Part shown: positions 7,326 to 15,037 of the stretch, in pieces
Numbering within the stretch: position 1 is the first letter of the stretch
Layout: each line of letters begins with the position of its first letter
Notes under the pieces: generated by a model
Told to the model about the DNA's origin: nothing
The model's database searches: none
What the model saw: only the letters and a program-made list of their open reading frames with translations
Origin: Bordetella parapertussis
Lineage (GTDB): Bacteria > Pseudomonadota > Gammaproteobacteria > Burkholderiales > Burkholderiaceae_B
Assembly (NCBI GenBank): GCA_945911685.1
Contig: CAMEAW010000031.1
Coordinates: 1 to 26,999, forward strand
Direction: 5' to 3'
Length of the DNA stretch: 26,999 nt
Position numbers and translations under genes: made by a program

Positions 7326-7343
7326 TTTGGCCTGAATTCACTA

Positions 7344-8561
7344 ATGACCCTAAAACGTCCGCTACAAATCGCCCTGATCGGCTGTGTGCTGCTGGCCGGC
7401 TTTATGGGTTTTCGGGTTTGGCAAGGCCCGCTTGTGCCAGCCTATCAGCTCAAAACCATTGATCTCACTCAAAATGTGGTCGCGACTGGTCGGATTGTTT
7501 CGACCTCGCGGGTGCAGGTGAACACCGAGATCGCTGGGGTTGTGCTTGAGCGCCGGGTCAAAGAAGGCGACCGAGTCAACGCAGGCGATATTCTGATTAT
7601 GTTGCGAGCTGACGATCTAGCTGCAAAGGCACAAGAGGCGCAAGCCAGCCTTGAGCAACTGCAACGCGCTCGTCGACCACAGGCGCTTGCTGCGCTGAGG
7701 CAGGCTGAAGCTCAGTTCGCCCAGACCCAGCGTGAAGTCAAACGCCGTCGAGATCTGTTCAAAGCCGACTCGATTTCGCGCGAAGTGCGCGAACAGGCCG
7801 AGAATCAAGAAAATACTGCCAAAGAAGCGCTTGAACAAGCGCGCTTACTGGTGGCCTCGCTTGAGCAAGGCGCCTCAGAAGAAAACGTGTTGCGCGAGCG
7901 TCTTGCTGCCGCACGCGCTTTACTAGAAAAAACTACGATCCGCGCCCAAGTCGCGGGGACGATTCTGACCCGCAATGTCGAGCCAGGCGATGCGATTCAA
8001 CCCGTAGGCAAGGCCTTGCTTGAAATCGCCCGCGCGGGCGATACCGAAATCTTGATTCCACTCGATGAACGCAACATCGGCAACATTGCAATTGGGCAAG
8101 TTGGCGTATGCATCGCTGACGCTTATCCAAATCGCCCGTTCAAAGCCCGCGTCAACTTTATCTCGCCAACGGTTGACCCGCAGCGTGGCACAGTCGACAT
8201 CCGACTAAAAATTGACCCAGTACCCGACGGACTCAAACATGACATGACACTTTCGGTAGATATCGTCACCGCCGAGCGTTCAAACACACTAGTCATCCCC
8301 AATGACGCCCTGCTCTCAGTGACAGGCTCTCAGGCACAAGTGCTCGCTGTGCAAAGCGGCAAAGTTGTACGTACGACAGTGGAACTCGGACTCAAAGGCT
8401 TGGCACTGACTGAAATCAAACAAGGCTTAAAAGCGGATGACTGGGTGTTGTTAGCGCCGAGTGCAAAAGAAGGTGCCCGTGTTCGTTTGGCCGCTCAACC
8501 TATTCCTACACACACCCAAGGACTGTCGTCGCGTAAAGAAACGCCGGTTAAGTTCAACTAA
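7344..8561 (+). CDS. Periplasmic adaptor (HlyD/MFP family) of an ABC efflux system
   Basis: The 405-residue protein has one N-terminal membrane anchor (about residues 8-26), a first biotinyl-lipoyl half (56-90, IAGVVLERRVKEGDRVNAGD), a long charged alpha-helical hairpin rich in Ala, Glu, Gln and Arg (about 92-195), the second lipoyl half (196-228), a beta-barrel region and a membrane-proximal domain ending near 385. This is the MacA/DevB/HlyD design, which bridges an inner-membrane pump to an outer-membrane channel such as TolC. No outer-membrane channel gene is in the window. It heads a three-gene operon; the permease ATG follows its stop by 2 bp. No clear Shine-Dalgarno precedes ATG 7344, but the membrane anchor begins right after it, which supports this start. 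Confidence 0.9.
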   Translation: MTLKRPLQIALIGCVLLAGFMGFRVWQGPLVPAYQLKTIDLTQNVVATGRIVSTSRVQVNTEIAGVVLERRVKEGDRVNAGDILIMLRADDLAAKAQEAQASLEQLQRARRPQALAALRQAEAQFAQTQREVKRRRDLFKADSISREVREQAENQENTAKEALEQARLLVASLEQGASEENVLRERLAAARALLEKTTIRAQVAGTILTRNVEPGDAIQPVGKALLEIARAGDTEILIPLDERNIGNIAIGQVGVCIADAYPNRPFKARVNFISPTVDPQRGTVDIRLKIDPVPDGLKHDMTLSVDIVTAERSNTLVIPNDALLSVTGSQAQVLAVQSGKVVRTTVELGLKGLALTEIKQGLKADDWVLLAPSAKEGARVRLAAQPIPTHTQGLSSRKETPVKFN

Positions 8562-8563
8562 CG

Positions 8564-9766
8564 ATGTGGATTGAATCAACCATTGCCGTAAAGTTTATGC
8601 GTCAGGGGCGCACGCAAACGGCGTTGATCATGGTGGGAATTTCAGTCGGGGTTTCAGTCATTGTCTTTATTACGGCGTTGATCCTTGGCTTACAAAGCAA
8701 CATCATTGCTCGCACGCTGGGTACGCAGTCACATATCCGTGTTCAACCGCCAGATGAAAAAAACATTATCACGCCTAGCCGCGAGGGTAGCGTCGCGCTA
8801 GTCACCGAAGACAAGCGCGCGCAACGACTGCGCTCAATTCTGAACTGGCAAGACGTACGTGACACCCTAGACACCTTACCTGAAATCAAAGCGGTATCGC
8901 CAGTCGTGTCAGGCCCAGCCTTTGCACGTAAAGGCGAAGTCTTTAAATCGATTTCAATTCTTGGGATTGATCCACCACGGTACGAGAAAATTATCCCAAT
9001 CAGTACGGATATTGTTTCGGGTAGGTTCAAAGTTGGCGCAGGCGACGCAGTAATCGGCAAACTGCTCGCCGATGACCTGGGGTTGCGAGCCGGCAATAAA
9101 TTGCGCATTGAGTCGGGTGACGGTCGGGTGGCGGTCGTTACCATCGCTGGTATTTTTGAAATCGGCGTGCGTGATCTGGATGCTCGCTTTGTTTACGTTG
9201 ATCTGAAGCAAGCACAATCTTTGCTAGGACTCTACGGCGGAATCAATCTGATTGACCTGACGGTGCAAGATCTGTTCGCTGCAGAAGCAACGGCAAACAG
9301 AATCTCGCGCCTCACTGGGCTAAAGGCCGAAAGCTGGATGCAGACCAATGCACAACTCGTTAACGCGCTCGCCTCGCAAAGCCTGTCGACCTCAATCATT
9401 ACTTTTTTTGTAGCCTTATCGGTCGCCTTTGGTATCGCCAGCGTGTTAGCGATTAGCGTTACTCAACGCACCCGCGAGATCGGGATCTTAAGAGCCATGG
9501 GTATTCGACGCTCACAAATCTTGCAGGTTTTTTTGCTGCAAGGTGGGCTATTAGGGCTTACTGGTTCGGCGATTGGTGCGAGCTTTGGTTACCTGCTTGT
9601 GATGGCATTTAATCAGTTCGGTCCGAAGCTGTTTTATATCGAACTACCGTCATACTTAATCGGCGGTGCGACGGCGATTGCCACCGTGGTCGGCACACTG
9701 GCAGCACTAGCGCCCGCCTGGAGAGCTTCACGCCTGGACCCGGTGCAGGCGATTCGTTATGTCTAA
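8564..9766 (+). CDS. ABC transporter permease, FtsX/LolC/MacB type
   Basis: The 400-residue protein has four predicted membrane segments in the FtsX-like layout: TM1 at about 19-42, a large periplasmic MacB_PCD-like domain (48-270), TM2 at 276-298, TM3 at 320-347 and TM4 at 365-385. The cytoplasmic coupling segment after TM2 contains TQRTREIGILRAMGIRRSQI, a strong signature of LolC/LolE and MacB permeases. Such type VII ABC proteins do not carry substrate through the membrane; they use ATP to move periplasmic components (mechanotransmission), exporting lipoproteins, peptides or drugs. It follows the adaptor by 2 bp and overlaps the ATPase by 8 bp, so the three should form one complex. One gene implies a homodimeric permease. 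Confidence 0.9.
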   Translation: MWIESTIAVKFMRQGRTQTALIMVGISVGVSVIVFITALILGLQSNIIARTLGTQSHIRVQPPDEKNIITPSREGSVALVTEDKRAQRLRSILNWQDVRDTLDTLPEIKAVSPVVSGPAFARKGEVFKSISILGIDPPRYEKIIPISTDIVSGRFKVGAGDAVIGKLLADDLGLRAGNKLRIESGDGRVAVVTIAGIFEIGVRDLDARFVYVDLKQAQSLLGLYGGINLIDLTVQDLFAAEATANRISRLTGLKAESWMQTNAQLVNALASQSLSTSIITFFVALSVAFGIASVLAISVTQRTREIGILRAMGIRRSQILQVFLLQGGLLGLTGSAIGASFGYLLVMAFNQFGPKLFYIELPSYLIGGATAIATVVGTLAALAPAWRASRLDPVQAIRYV

Positions 9767-10448
9767 CGCCTCTGCACCGGTTTTGTCGTTAGTCGATGTT
9801 CGTAAGTCATACAACATCGGCTCGCCCAACGAAGTTGAAATTCTGCATGGCATCAATCTTACCGTGCAAGAGCGTGATTTTTCTGCCTTAGTAGGGCCCT
9901 CGGGCTCGGGCAAAAGCACCCTGCTCAATATCATTGGGCTGCTTGATCAGCCGACCTCAGGTGAGCTCTACATTTTGGGTCAACCCACCCGCGAGATGGA
10001 AGACGAAGCACGTACCGCATTACGCGGCAACACCATCGGTTTTGTCTTTCAGTTTCATCATTTGATCCAAGCGTTTACCTCTCTAGAAAATGTTTTGATG
10101 CCGTTGATGATCAAAGGTGGAAAACCAAAACCAGAGTTTATTGAACGCGCAAAAAATCTGTTGGATGAGGTTGGCTTAGGCAACCATGTGAATAAAAAGC
10201 CCGATGAGTTATCGGGTGGTCAACAACAACGCGTCGCAATCGCCCGTGCATTAATCACACGGCCTGCTCTGCTGCTTGCCGATGAACCAACTGGCAACCT
10301 CGATACGAAAACGGCAGCTGAGATTTTTGCGTTGTTTAGAAAATTCAATCAGCAGTTTGGTTGTGCGGTGTTGCTCGTGACACACGATGCCCGCTTATCA
10401 ACCACGTGCGATCGCACGATCACACTGGTTGATGGGCAAACGGTGTAG
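9759..10448 (+). CDS. ABC transporter ATP-binding protein, LolD/MacB type
   Basis: The 229-residue protein is a full nucleotide-binding subunit: Walker [10 protein letters not shown] (46-54), Q-loop Gln98, signature LSGGQQQ (151-157), Walker B LLLADEPT (171-178) and switch His209. The spacing and the sequence around the signature match LolD/MacB/DevA-type ATPases that partner FtsX-like permeases. The ATG lies within the end of the permease gene (8-bp overlap), which indicates translational coupling and a shared complex. Because ATPase and permease are separate proteins, the system resembles LolCDE or DevBCA in gene split rather than MacAB, where they are fused. It is convergent with Bug receptor 2; only weak AT-rich dyads are in the 77-bp gap. 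Confidence 0.92.
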   Translation: MSNASAPVLSLVDVRKSYNIGSPNEVEILHGINLTVQERDFSALVGPSGSGKSTLLNIIGLLDQPTSGELYILGQPTREMEDEARTALRGNTIGFVFQFHHLIQAFTSLENVLMPLMIKGGKPKPEFIERAKNLLDEVGLGNHVNKKPDELSGGQQQRVAIARALITRPALLLADEPTGNLDTKTAAEIFALFRKFNQQFGCAVLLVTHDARLSTTCDRTITLVDGQTV

Positions 10449-10525
10449 GCTTAAATATTCCGAGTTCAGCCACAACAAAACTTTCAATATTTGAAAATAT
10501 CAAAAGATGCATACCTGTTGCGCTG

Positions 10526-11503
10526 TCAATCAACTTTAATTCCGACAGCATCAATCAGCGTTTTCCATTTTGTATACTCGCCTTCGATGAATGCTTTGGT
10601 CTCTTTCGGGCCACCATACAATGGGCGCGCGTGCATCCCTTCGATGAACGCAATGGTATCGGTTTGGTGACTAATTTCGTCAACCGCTTTCGCTAACGTC
10701 ATTTGAATCGCCTGGGGCGTATTGGCAGGTGCAACCATAAAATAGTCTCCCTGCACATCAAACCCCGGAAAGCCAGATTCGGCAATGGTCGGTACCTCTG
10801 GGTGTTGCTTTAAACGATACGGCCCCGTGGTCGCGAGCAATTTGAGTTTTTTGGATTCAACTAAAGGCATCATGGTCGCCGAACTGCCAAACGTCAAATC
10901 GACCCTAGCCGCCAGCATGTCTATCAAGGCTTGCGAGCCGCCCCGATAAGGGACATGCGTCATTTTGACATTTGCCATGTATTGAAATAATTCACCAGCC
11001 AAGTGCTGAGTTGAGCCGGTGCCCGCCGACGCAAAAGTTAGAATGCCTGGGCTCTTCTTGGCCGCCTCAATCAGATCGTTTACCGAGTTGATCGGTGAAC
11101 TGCCTGGCACGACGAGAACGTTTGGCGTAGACACAAGCATTGCAATCGGCGCTAGATCTCTGCGCCAGTCGTAAGGGTTACGGTTTAAAACAGCATTGCT
11201 CGCGATAGGATTCGATCCCAAGGCTAAGGTGTAGCCATCAGGTGTGCTTTGTGCCAGGGCGTTTAACGATACGATGCCACCGCCCCCCGGCCGGTTCTCA
11301 ACAATAAACGCCTGACCTAATTTGTCAGACAGCTTTTTTGCGTAATAGCGTGCAATCACGTCGGTTGCACCTCCGGCCGCAAAGCCCGCCACCAACTTGA
11401 CCTCACGAGCCGGATAATTCGCCTGAGCCTGGGCACTAAAGCCCGCAAGTACAGCAGTCAGCGCGCACACCCAACGGCACAAGACCCTCAAAGAAATTTT
11501 CAT
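10526..11503 (-). CDS. Bug/TctC-family receptor 2
   Basis: The 325-residue protein has a Sec signal peptide (cleavage near AQA, residues 25-27) followed by YPAREVKLVAGFAAGGATD, VENRPGGGG, TPDGYTLALG and THVPYRGG, the standard Bug-family landmarks. It is a periplasmic ligand-binding protein, probably for an organic acid. Its ATG lies 4 bp after the stop of the DctP-type receptor gene, so both are almost certainly in one transcript. Pairing of a TRAP receptor with a TTT receptor and no membrane subunits of either system is unusual. The ligand is not known. Confidence 0.88.
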   Translation of the reverse strand: MKISLRVLCRWVCALTAVLAGFSAQAQANYPAREVKLVAGFAAGGATDVIARYYAKKLSDKLGQAFIVENRPGGGGIVSLNALAQSTPDGYTLALGSNPIASNAVLNRNPYDWRRDLAPIAMLVSTPNVLVVPGSSPINSVNDLIEAAKKSPGILTFASAGTGSTQHLAGELFQYMANVKMTHVPYRGGSQALIDMLAARVDLTFGSSATMMPLVESKKLKLLATTGPYRLKQHPEVPTIAESGFPGFDVQGDYFMVAPANTPQAIQMTLAKAVDEISHQTDTIAFIEGMHARPLYGGPKETKAFIEGEYTKWKTLIDAVGIKVD

Positions 11504-11507
11504 CGCC

Positions 11508-12512
11508 CTACTTCTTTAATACTTCGCGGATTTCTTTAAGCATAGTGACAGCGCTGGGACCGTGCTGGGCAGCCCAGGCAGTCCAGATAGGTGGCATGGT
11601 CTTGGTGAAATCATCGATTTCCTGCTGCGAAGGACGATGTAAGGTAATCCCGTGCTTGGTTTTCAAAATCTCAAGATCACGCGCTTCGCTTGCGTTATTT
11701 TCTTTGGTCATCATGGGCCCCCACGCCAGAGCCACCTCGTCTAAGGCGGCACGGACTTTCGGCTCAAGTTTGTCGTAGGCACCTTGATTGACCAAAATAA
11801 AATCTGGGCCACCAGCGTTAAAGTCAGGCAAATAGGCCCAGTTCACAAACTCATACCACTTTGCACCTAACACATTGAAACCTGCGGTCAAAAAACCATC
11901 AACGACACCACGCTCAACAGCGAGTGGCACTTCAGCAGGCGCCAACGACACTGCAGATGCATTCAGGCTCTTGAGCATTTCGCTTTGTTTCGCATCAGTG
12001 GTGCGAAATTTCTTTCCTGCAAAATCAGCGGGCTTAAGTACTGGGGTACCTTTGCCAAATAAATTTTGAGGGGGCCATTCGAAATGAAACAATACTTTTA
12101 AGCCGGCCTTTTGAAACTCTGGGTAAGCATATTTTTGAACAATCGGCCAAACCTTTTGGACATCGTCATGATTACGGATAAGCATGGGCAAGTTCGCAAC
12201 TGAAGCCATAGGCACCGCGCCAGAAATCATCCCTGCATAGCCTTCACCAATTTGCACTTGATTGGTAGAAGTCGCACGCACCACTTCAGTCGCCTTGAAA
12301 GGAAACTCACCGGCAGGTCTAACCGTGATCAGCAGTTTGCCATCAGTTTTCTTTTTTACTTCTTCAGCAAAATCCTTCAAGCGCAACGTCACTGGGTGGC
12401 TCACGCCCGAAAAGGCATACATATCCCATTTGACTTGCGCGCTTGCAGAAAAAGAAACGATGAGGGTGACAAGACCCAACACAACATTGTTCATTGCATT
12501 CTTAAAATTCAT
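11508..12512 (-). CDS. TRAP transporter solute-binding protein, DctP family
   Basis: The 334-residue protein has a signal peptide ending ASA (cleavage near residue 25), then the DctP fold: SHPVTLRLKDFAEEVKKKTDG, a conserved ligand-clamping arginine in KKFRTT (Arg170), and VPLAVERGVVDGFLT. In this family that arginine binds the carboxylate of the substrate, so an organic acid ligand is expected. A strong Shine-Dalgarno (GAGGAGG, minus strand 12523-12517) sits 4 bases before the ATG, and a good promoter lies about 105 bp upstream. The DctQ and DctM membrane subunits are absent here. Next in the operon is Bug receptor 2; upstream on the same strand is the dehalogenase-like hydrolase. Confidence 0.9.
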   Translation of the reverse strand: MNFKNAMNNVVLGLVTLIVSFSASAQVKWDMYAFSGVSHPVTLRLKDFAEEVKKKTDGKLLITVRPAGEFPFKATEVVRATSTNQVQIGEGYAGMISGAVPMASVANLPMLIRNHDDVQKVWPIVQKYAYPEFQKAGLKVLFHFEWPPQNLFGKGTPVLKPADFAGKKFRTTDAKQSEMLKSLNASAVSLAPAEVPLAVERGVVDGFLTAGFNVLGAKWYEFVNWAYLPDFNAGGPDFILVNQGAYDKLEPKVRAALDEVALAWGPMMTKENNASEARDLEILKTKHGITLHRPSQQEIDDFTKTMPPIWTAWAAQHGPSAVTMLKEIREVLKK

Positions 12513-12623
12513 GATGCCTCCTCAGTTGATTGGCAATAGCAGCCAAAATACCATCCACGAAGCTTGTCGATTGAATAATTATTAATATGCCTCAGTTTGA
12601 ATAAGAGGCGACTTCGTTTAGTC

Positions 12624-12652
12624 GTTGTAGCTTCAGGACAAGGCCATGTCAA
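12624..12652 (-). promoter_or_regulatory. Sigma-70-type promoter for the DctP-Bug pair
   Basis: On the minus strand: -35 TTGACA (12652-12647), a perfect consensus box, a 17-bp spacer, and -10 TACAAC (12629-12624). It begins just after the dehalogenase stop codon, giving a leader of about 105 nt to the dctP start. The leader holds a 5-bp dyad (GCCTC 12589-12593, GAGGC 12605-12609). The two receptors can therefore be expressed separately from the dehalogenase. Confidence 0.55.
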
Positions 12653-12657
12653 GTGAG

Positions 12658-13533
12658 TTAACTGAAAAATCTCAATAACCACTCTGTGACTTGCTCGGGC
12701 GCCTCTTCGTTGACATAGTGACCACACGGCAACGCCTCACCGCGCACATCATGAGCGCGTTCGCGCCAAATGCTTAACGGATCGGCAAACTGTTTACCAA
12801 CCAAACTGGTTTTGCCCCAAAGTGCCAGCAAAGGCATGTCGAGTTTTCGCCCAAGATCTGCTGTGTCTAAGTCACAATCAATCGTCGCTGCTGCTCGATA
12901 ATCACCACACGAGCCACGGATTGTTTTTTCATTGAAACAGCGTACATATTCTGCCCAGATCTCGGGCGGGATATGGTTTAAGTCTGCAGTCAGTTTTAAT
13001 AATTTTTTACGTAAAAACCAATCGGCCGGAACACTCCCCATCATTCGTTCTGGCAGGTCAGCAGGCTGCGCCATAAAGGGCCAATGCCAACCCAGCATGG
13101 CACCCACACGGCTCATCGCGTTCCACATATCAAGCGTGGGGACAATATCGATAACCGCGGCTTTGAGAATTTTTTCAGGGTGATCGAGGCACATACGATG
13201 CACTGTTCGAGCCCCACGATCGTGGCCCGCGACATAGAACTCGTTATAGCCTAGCGCTTGCATCACTTCGACTTGATCTTGCGCCATCGCCCGAAATGAG
13301 TAGTTGGCATAATCGACGTCTTCAACTGGGGCTGAGCTATCGCCATAGCCACGTAAGTCTGCAGCGACCACGTGAAAGTTTTTCGCCAAGCGTGGGGCCA
13401 CCTTGTGCCAGGCGACATGTGTCATGGGGTTACCGTGTAATAGCAGTAGCGGCGGCCCTTCGCCGCCATGGCGCAAACGAATTGTGGCCCCTGAGGTTTC
13501 AATATCTTTCAAAGCAAAGTCGGGCATGATCAT
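12658..13533 (-). CDS. Alpha/beta hydrolase, fluoroacetate/haloacetate dehalogenase-like
   Basis: About 291 residues. Numbered from the second ATG (13527), the catalytic set matches characterised fluoroacetate dehalogenases (RPA1163 type): nucleophile Asp103 with Arg104 and Arg107 in AGHDRGARTVHR, acid Asp127 in VIDIVPT, the halide-binding pair His148-Trp149 in WHWPFMAQP, Tyr210 in GDYRAAATID, and His270 in CGHYVNEEAPE. The oxyanion region is HGNP (31-34). These cytosolic enzymes displace halide from 2-haloacetates to give glycolate; related sequences can be epoxide hydrolases, but the His-Trp-Tyr halide pocket argues for dehalogenase. The frame is open to 13641, but that extension has no family similarity; AGG lies about 9 bases before ATG 13533. 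It is co-directional with the DctP-Bug pair 145 bp downstream. Confidence 0.8.
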   Translation of the reverse strand: MIMPDFALKDIETSGATIRLRHGGEGPPLLLLHGNPMTHVAWHKVAPRLAKNFHVVAADLRGYGDSSAPVEDVDYANYSFRAMAQDQVEVMQALGYNEFYVAGHDRGARTVHRMCLDHPEKILKAAVIDIVPTLDMWNAMSRVGAMLGWHWPFMAQPADLPERMMGSVPADWFLRKKLLKLTADLNHIPPEIWAEYVRCFNEKTIRGSCGDYRAAATIDCDLDTADLGRKLDMPLLALWGKTSLVGKQFADPLSIWRERAHDVRGEALPCGHYVNEEAPEQVTEWLLRFFS

Positions 13534-13885
13534 AATAAGCCTGTCTATTTTTAGTTTTTGTTCATCAATTTGCATTTCAAGCTTCGGTCTAGCGAGCGGA
13601 CACCGGACCAATGCAGACCGCACTACACAACAACACCACACCCAAATGCTCAGAGTATGGGTGGCAGCTTATCGCATCAAGACCGTTTATAGCAAAAACG
13701 CCCTGAGCAGTAGATGTTACCGAGAATGACTGAGCGGCTGACCTACCAGCCAGATTGCCTGAGTTTGTTCATCTTCGAGCCTAAGGGTTCTCCCTGAAGA
13801 AAATCGCCTTTCGAATTTGTTCAGATGTACTGAAATCAAAATACACTATCACTTACGCTTTTTTAACTAGCTTAGTGGAATAACA
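13534..13885. other. Divergent intergenic region between dehalogenase-like gene and receptor 3
   Basis: This 352-bp stretch separates two divergent genes and must hold both promoters. I see no RNA gene and no convincing small ORF. Visible elements are the dyad TTCAG-N5-CTGAA at 13820-13834, a TACACT box about 40 bp before the receptor start that could serve as its -10, and a weak 5-bp dyad GGCTG-N6-CAGCC near 13736-13751. Confidence 0.5.
13820..13834 (+). promoter_or_regulatory. Dyad TTCAG-N5-CTGAA upstream of receptor 3
   Basis: TTCAG (13820-13824) and CTGAA (13830-13834) form a 5-bp inverted repeat just upstream of a possible -10 box TACACT (13842-13847). The position suits an activator or repressor site for receptor 3, but 5-bp arms are short evidence. 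Confidence 0.3.
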
Positions 13886-14878
13886 ATGCCCTACTCGCCT
13901 ACAAAACGATTTGTATTACGCACACTAACGCTGCTGACGCTAGCCGCAGGCTTGATGAACACCTCTTACGCGCAAAGCGATTACCCCAATAAGCCCGTAC
14001 GCTTAGTCGTGCCCTTCACACCCGGTGGCGTCACTGATGCAAGCGCCCGTTTAGTCGCCGAACAGATGAGTAAGCGTCTTGGGCACCAAATGATTGTTGA
14101 AAATAAGCCCGGTGCGTCGGGCAACATTGGCACCAGCCAAGTTGCGACAGCCGAGCCCGATGGCTACACGCTGCTCTTGGGCTTTGACGGCACCATGGTC
14201 ATCAACCCACACGTTTTCCCATCCATACCCTTTGACACAATTAAAGACTTTGCACCCGTCGGCAAAATCGGTGATGCGATTTTAATTCTGGTTGCGCACC
14301 CGACCTTGGCGGCCAATAACGTTAAAGAATTAATCGCCTTGTCCAAAGCTGAACCGAACGGCTTGAACTATGGCACGTCTGGCTTGGGTAGCACCCCTCA
14401 CCTTGCAGGTGAAACACTGAACATTGTGGCTGGCTCAAAGCTGGTGCATGTGCCCTACAAGGGCGGTGGTCAAGCCATGATTGACTTGCAAGGGGGCTCG
14501 ATCCCGCTGGTCTTTACTGCGGTCGCTGGCGCATTGCCACATATCCAAAACGGGCGCATTAAAGGCATTGGCGTGACCAGTGCTGCACGTGCACCTTCGC
14601 TGCCAAATGTCGGGACGTTTATCGAGGCTGGTTTACCTAATTTTGTTTTGAATTCGTGGGTGGGGATTTTGGCTCCTGCCAAAACACCCGCCTCTATCGT
14701 TCAAAAATTAAACACCACACTGAATGAAGTGCTCAATGACGCTGACGTCAAAAAACGGCTTGACGTCATGGGCGTAACTGCTTCACCTGGCACCCCTGCG
14801 GCCTATGGCGACCAGATCAAAACGGATCTCGCCCGCTATGCTGATGTGGTGAAGGCTGCTCAAATTAAAGCGAATTAA
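13886..14878 (+). CDS. Bug/TctC-family receptor 3
   Basis: The 330-residue protein has a Sec signal peptide (cleavage after SYA near residue 29) and the Bug landmarks YPNKPVRLVVPFTPGGVTD, VENKPGASGNIG, EPDGYTLLLG and VHVPYKGGGQAMIDLQGG. It should be a soluble periplasmic receptor for an organic acid or an amide-derived compound. It is transcribed towards the amidase operon and ends at a hairpin terminator shared with it. The Shine-Dalgarno is weak (GTGGA). The upstream 352-bp region gives room for its own regulation. Confidence 0.88.
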   Translation: MPYSPTKRFVLRTLTLLTLAAGLMNTSYAQSDYPNKPVRLVVPFTPGGVTDASARLVAEQMSKRLGHQMIVENKPGASGNIGTSQVATAEPDGYTLLLGFDGTMVINPHVFPSIPFDTIKDFAPVGKIGDAILILVAHPTLAANNVKELIALSKAEPNGLNYGTSGLGSTPHLAGETLNIVAGSKLVHVPYKGGGQAMIDLQGGSIPLVFTAVAGALPHIQNGRIKGIGVTSAARAPSLPNVGTFIEAGLPNFVLNSWVGILAPAKTPASIVQKLNTTLNEVLNDADVKKRLDVMGVTASPGTPAAYGDQIKTDLARYADVVKAAQIKAN

Positions 14879-14963
14879 CTCACGTTCGTTTCAAATCTCG
14901 CCCTGAAGCGCGGCGAATATTGCAGCAGTCGTTACACTGAGTCGATGCAAATTTGTGTGAAAA

Positions 14964-14990
14964 AACCTCCCGTTGAACGGGAGAGTTTTT
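14964..14990. terminator. Rho-independent terminator between receptor 3 and the amidase gene
   Basis: Stem CTCCCG (14967-14972) with CGGGAG (14978-14983), loop TTGAA, followed after two bases by TTTTT (14986-14990) and preceded by a run of six A (14960-14965). It can work in both directions, ending receptor 3 (plus) and the amidase operon (minus). Confidence 0.7.
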
Positions 14991-15037
14991 CATTCAATGC
15001 TTAAAGAACGGGAGGGTTTTTCATTCAATGCTTAAAG
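14976..15037. repeat. 31-bp tandem duplication spanning terminator and amidase stop codon
   Basis: Copies at 14976-15006 and 15007-15037 differ at one base only (A at 14984, G at 15015). The unit begins AACGGGAG, runs through TTTTTCATTC and ends CAATGCTTAAAG. The right copy contains the amidase stop codon (15032-15034); the left copy supplies the 3' half of the terminator stem and its T-run. Confidence 0.85.

Noticed and set aside
10449..10525. Intrinsic terminator between the ABC ATPase and receptor 2 genes
   Set aside because: Only short AT dyads (such as TTTCAA-N3-TTGAAA at about 10482-10496) are present, without a GC stem or a T-run.
13534..13641. N-terminal extension of the dehalogenase-like protein
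   Set aside because: Cys/Arg-rich residues with no family similarity; the fold and a plausible ribosome site begin at 13533.
13403..13729. 108-residue plus-strand ORF
   Set aside because: Mostly antisense to the dehalogenase-like gene and no domain or start signal.
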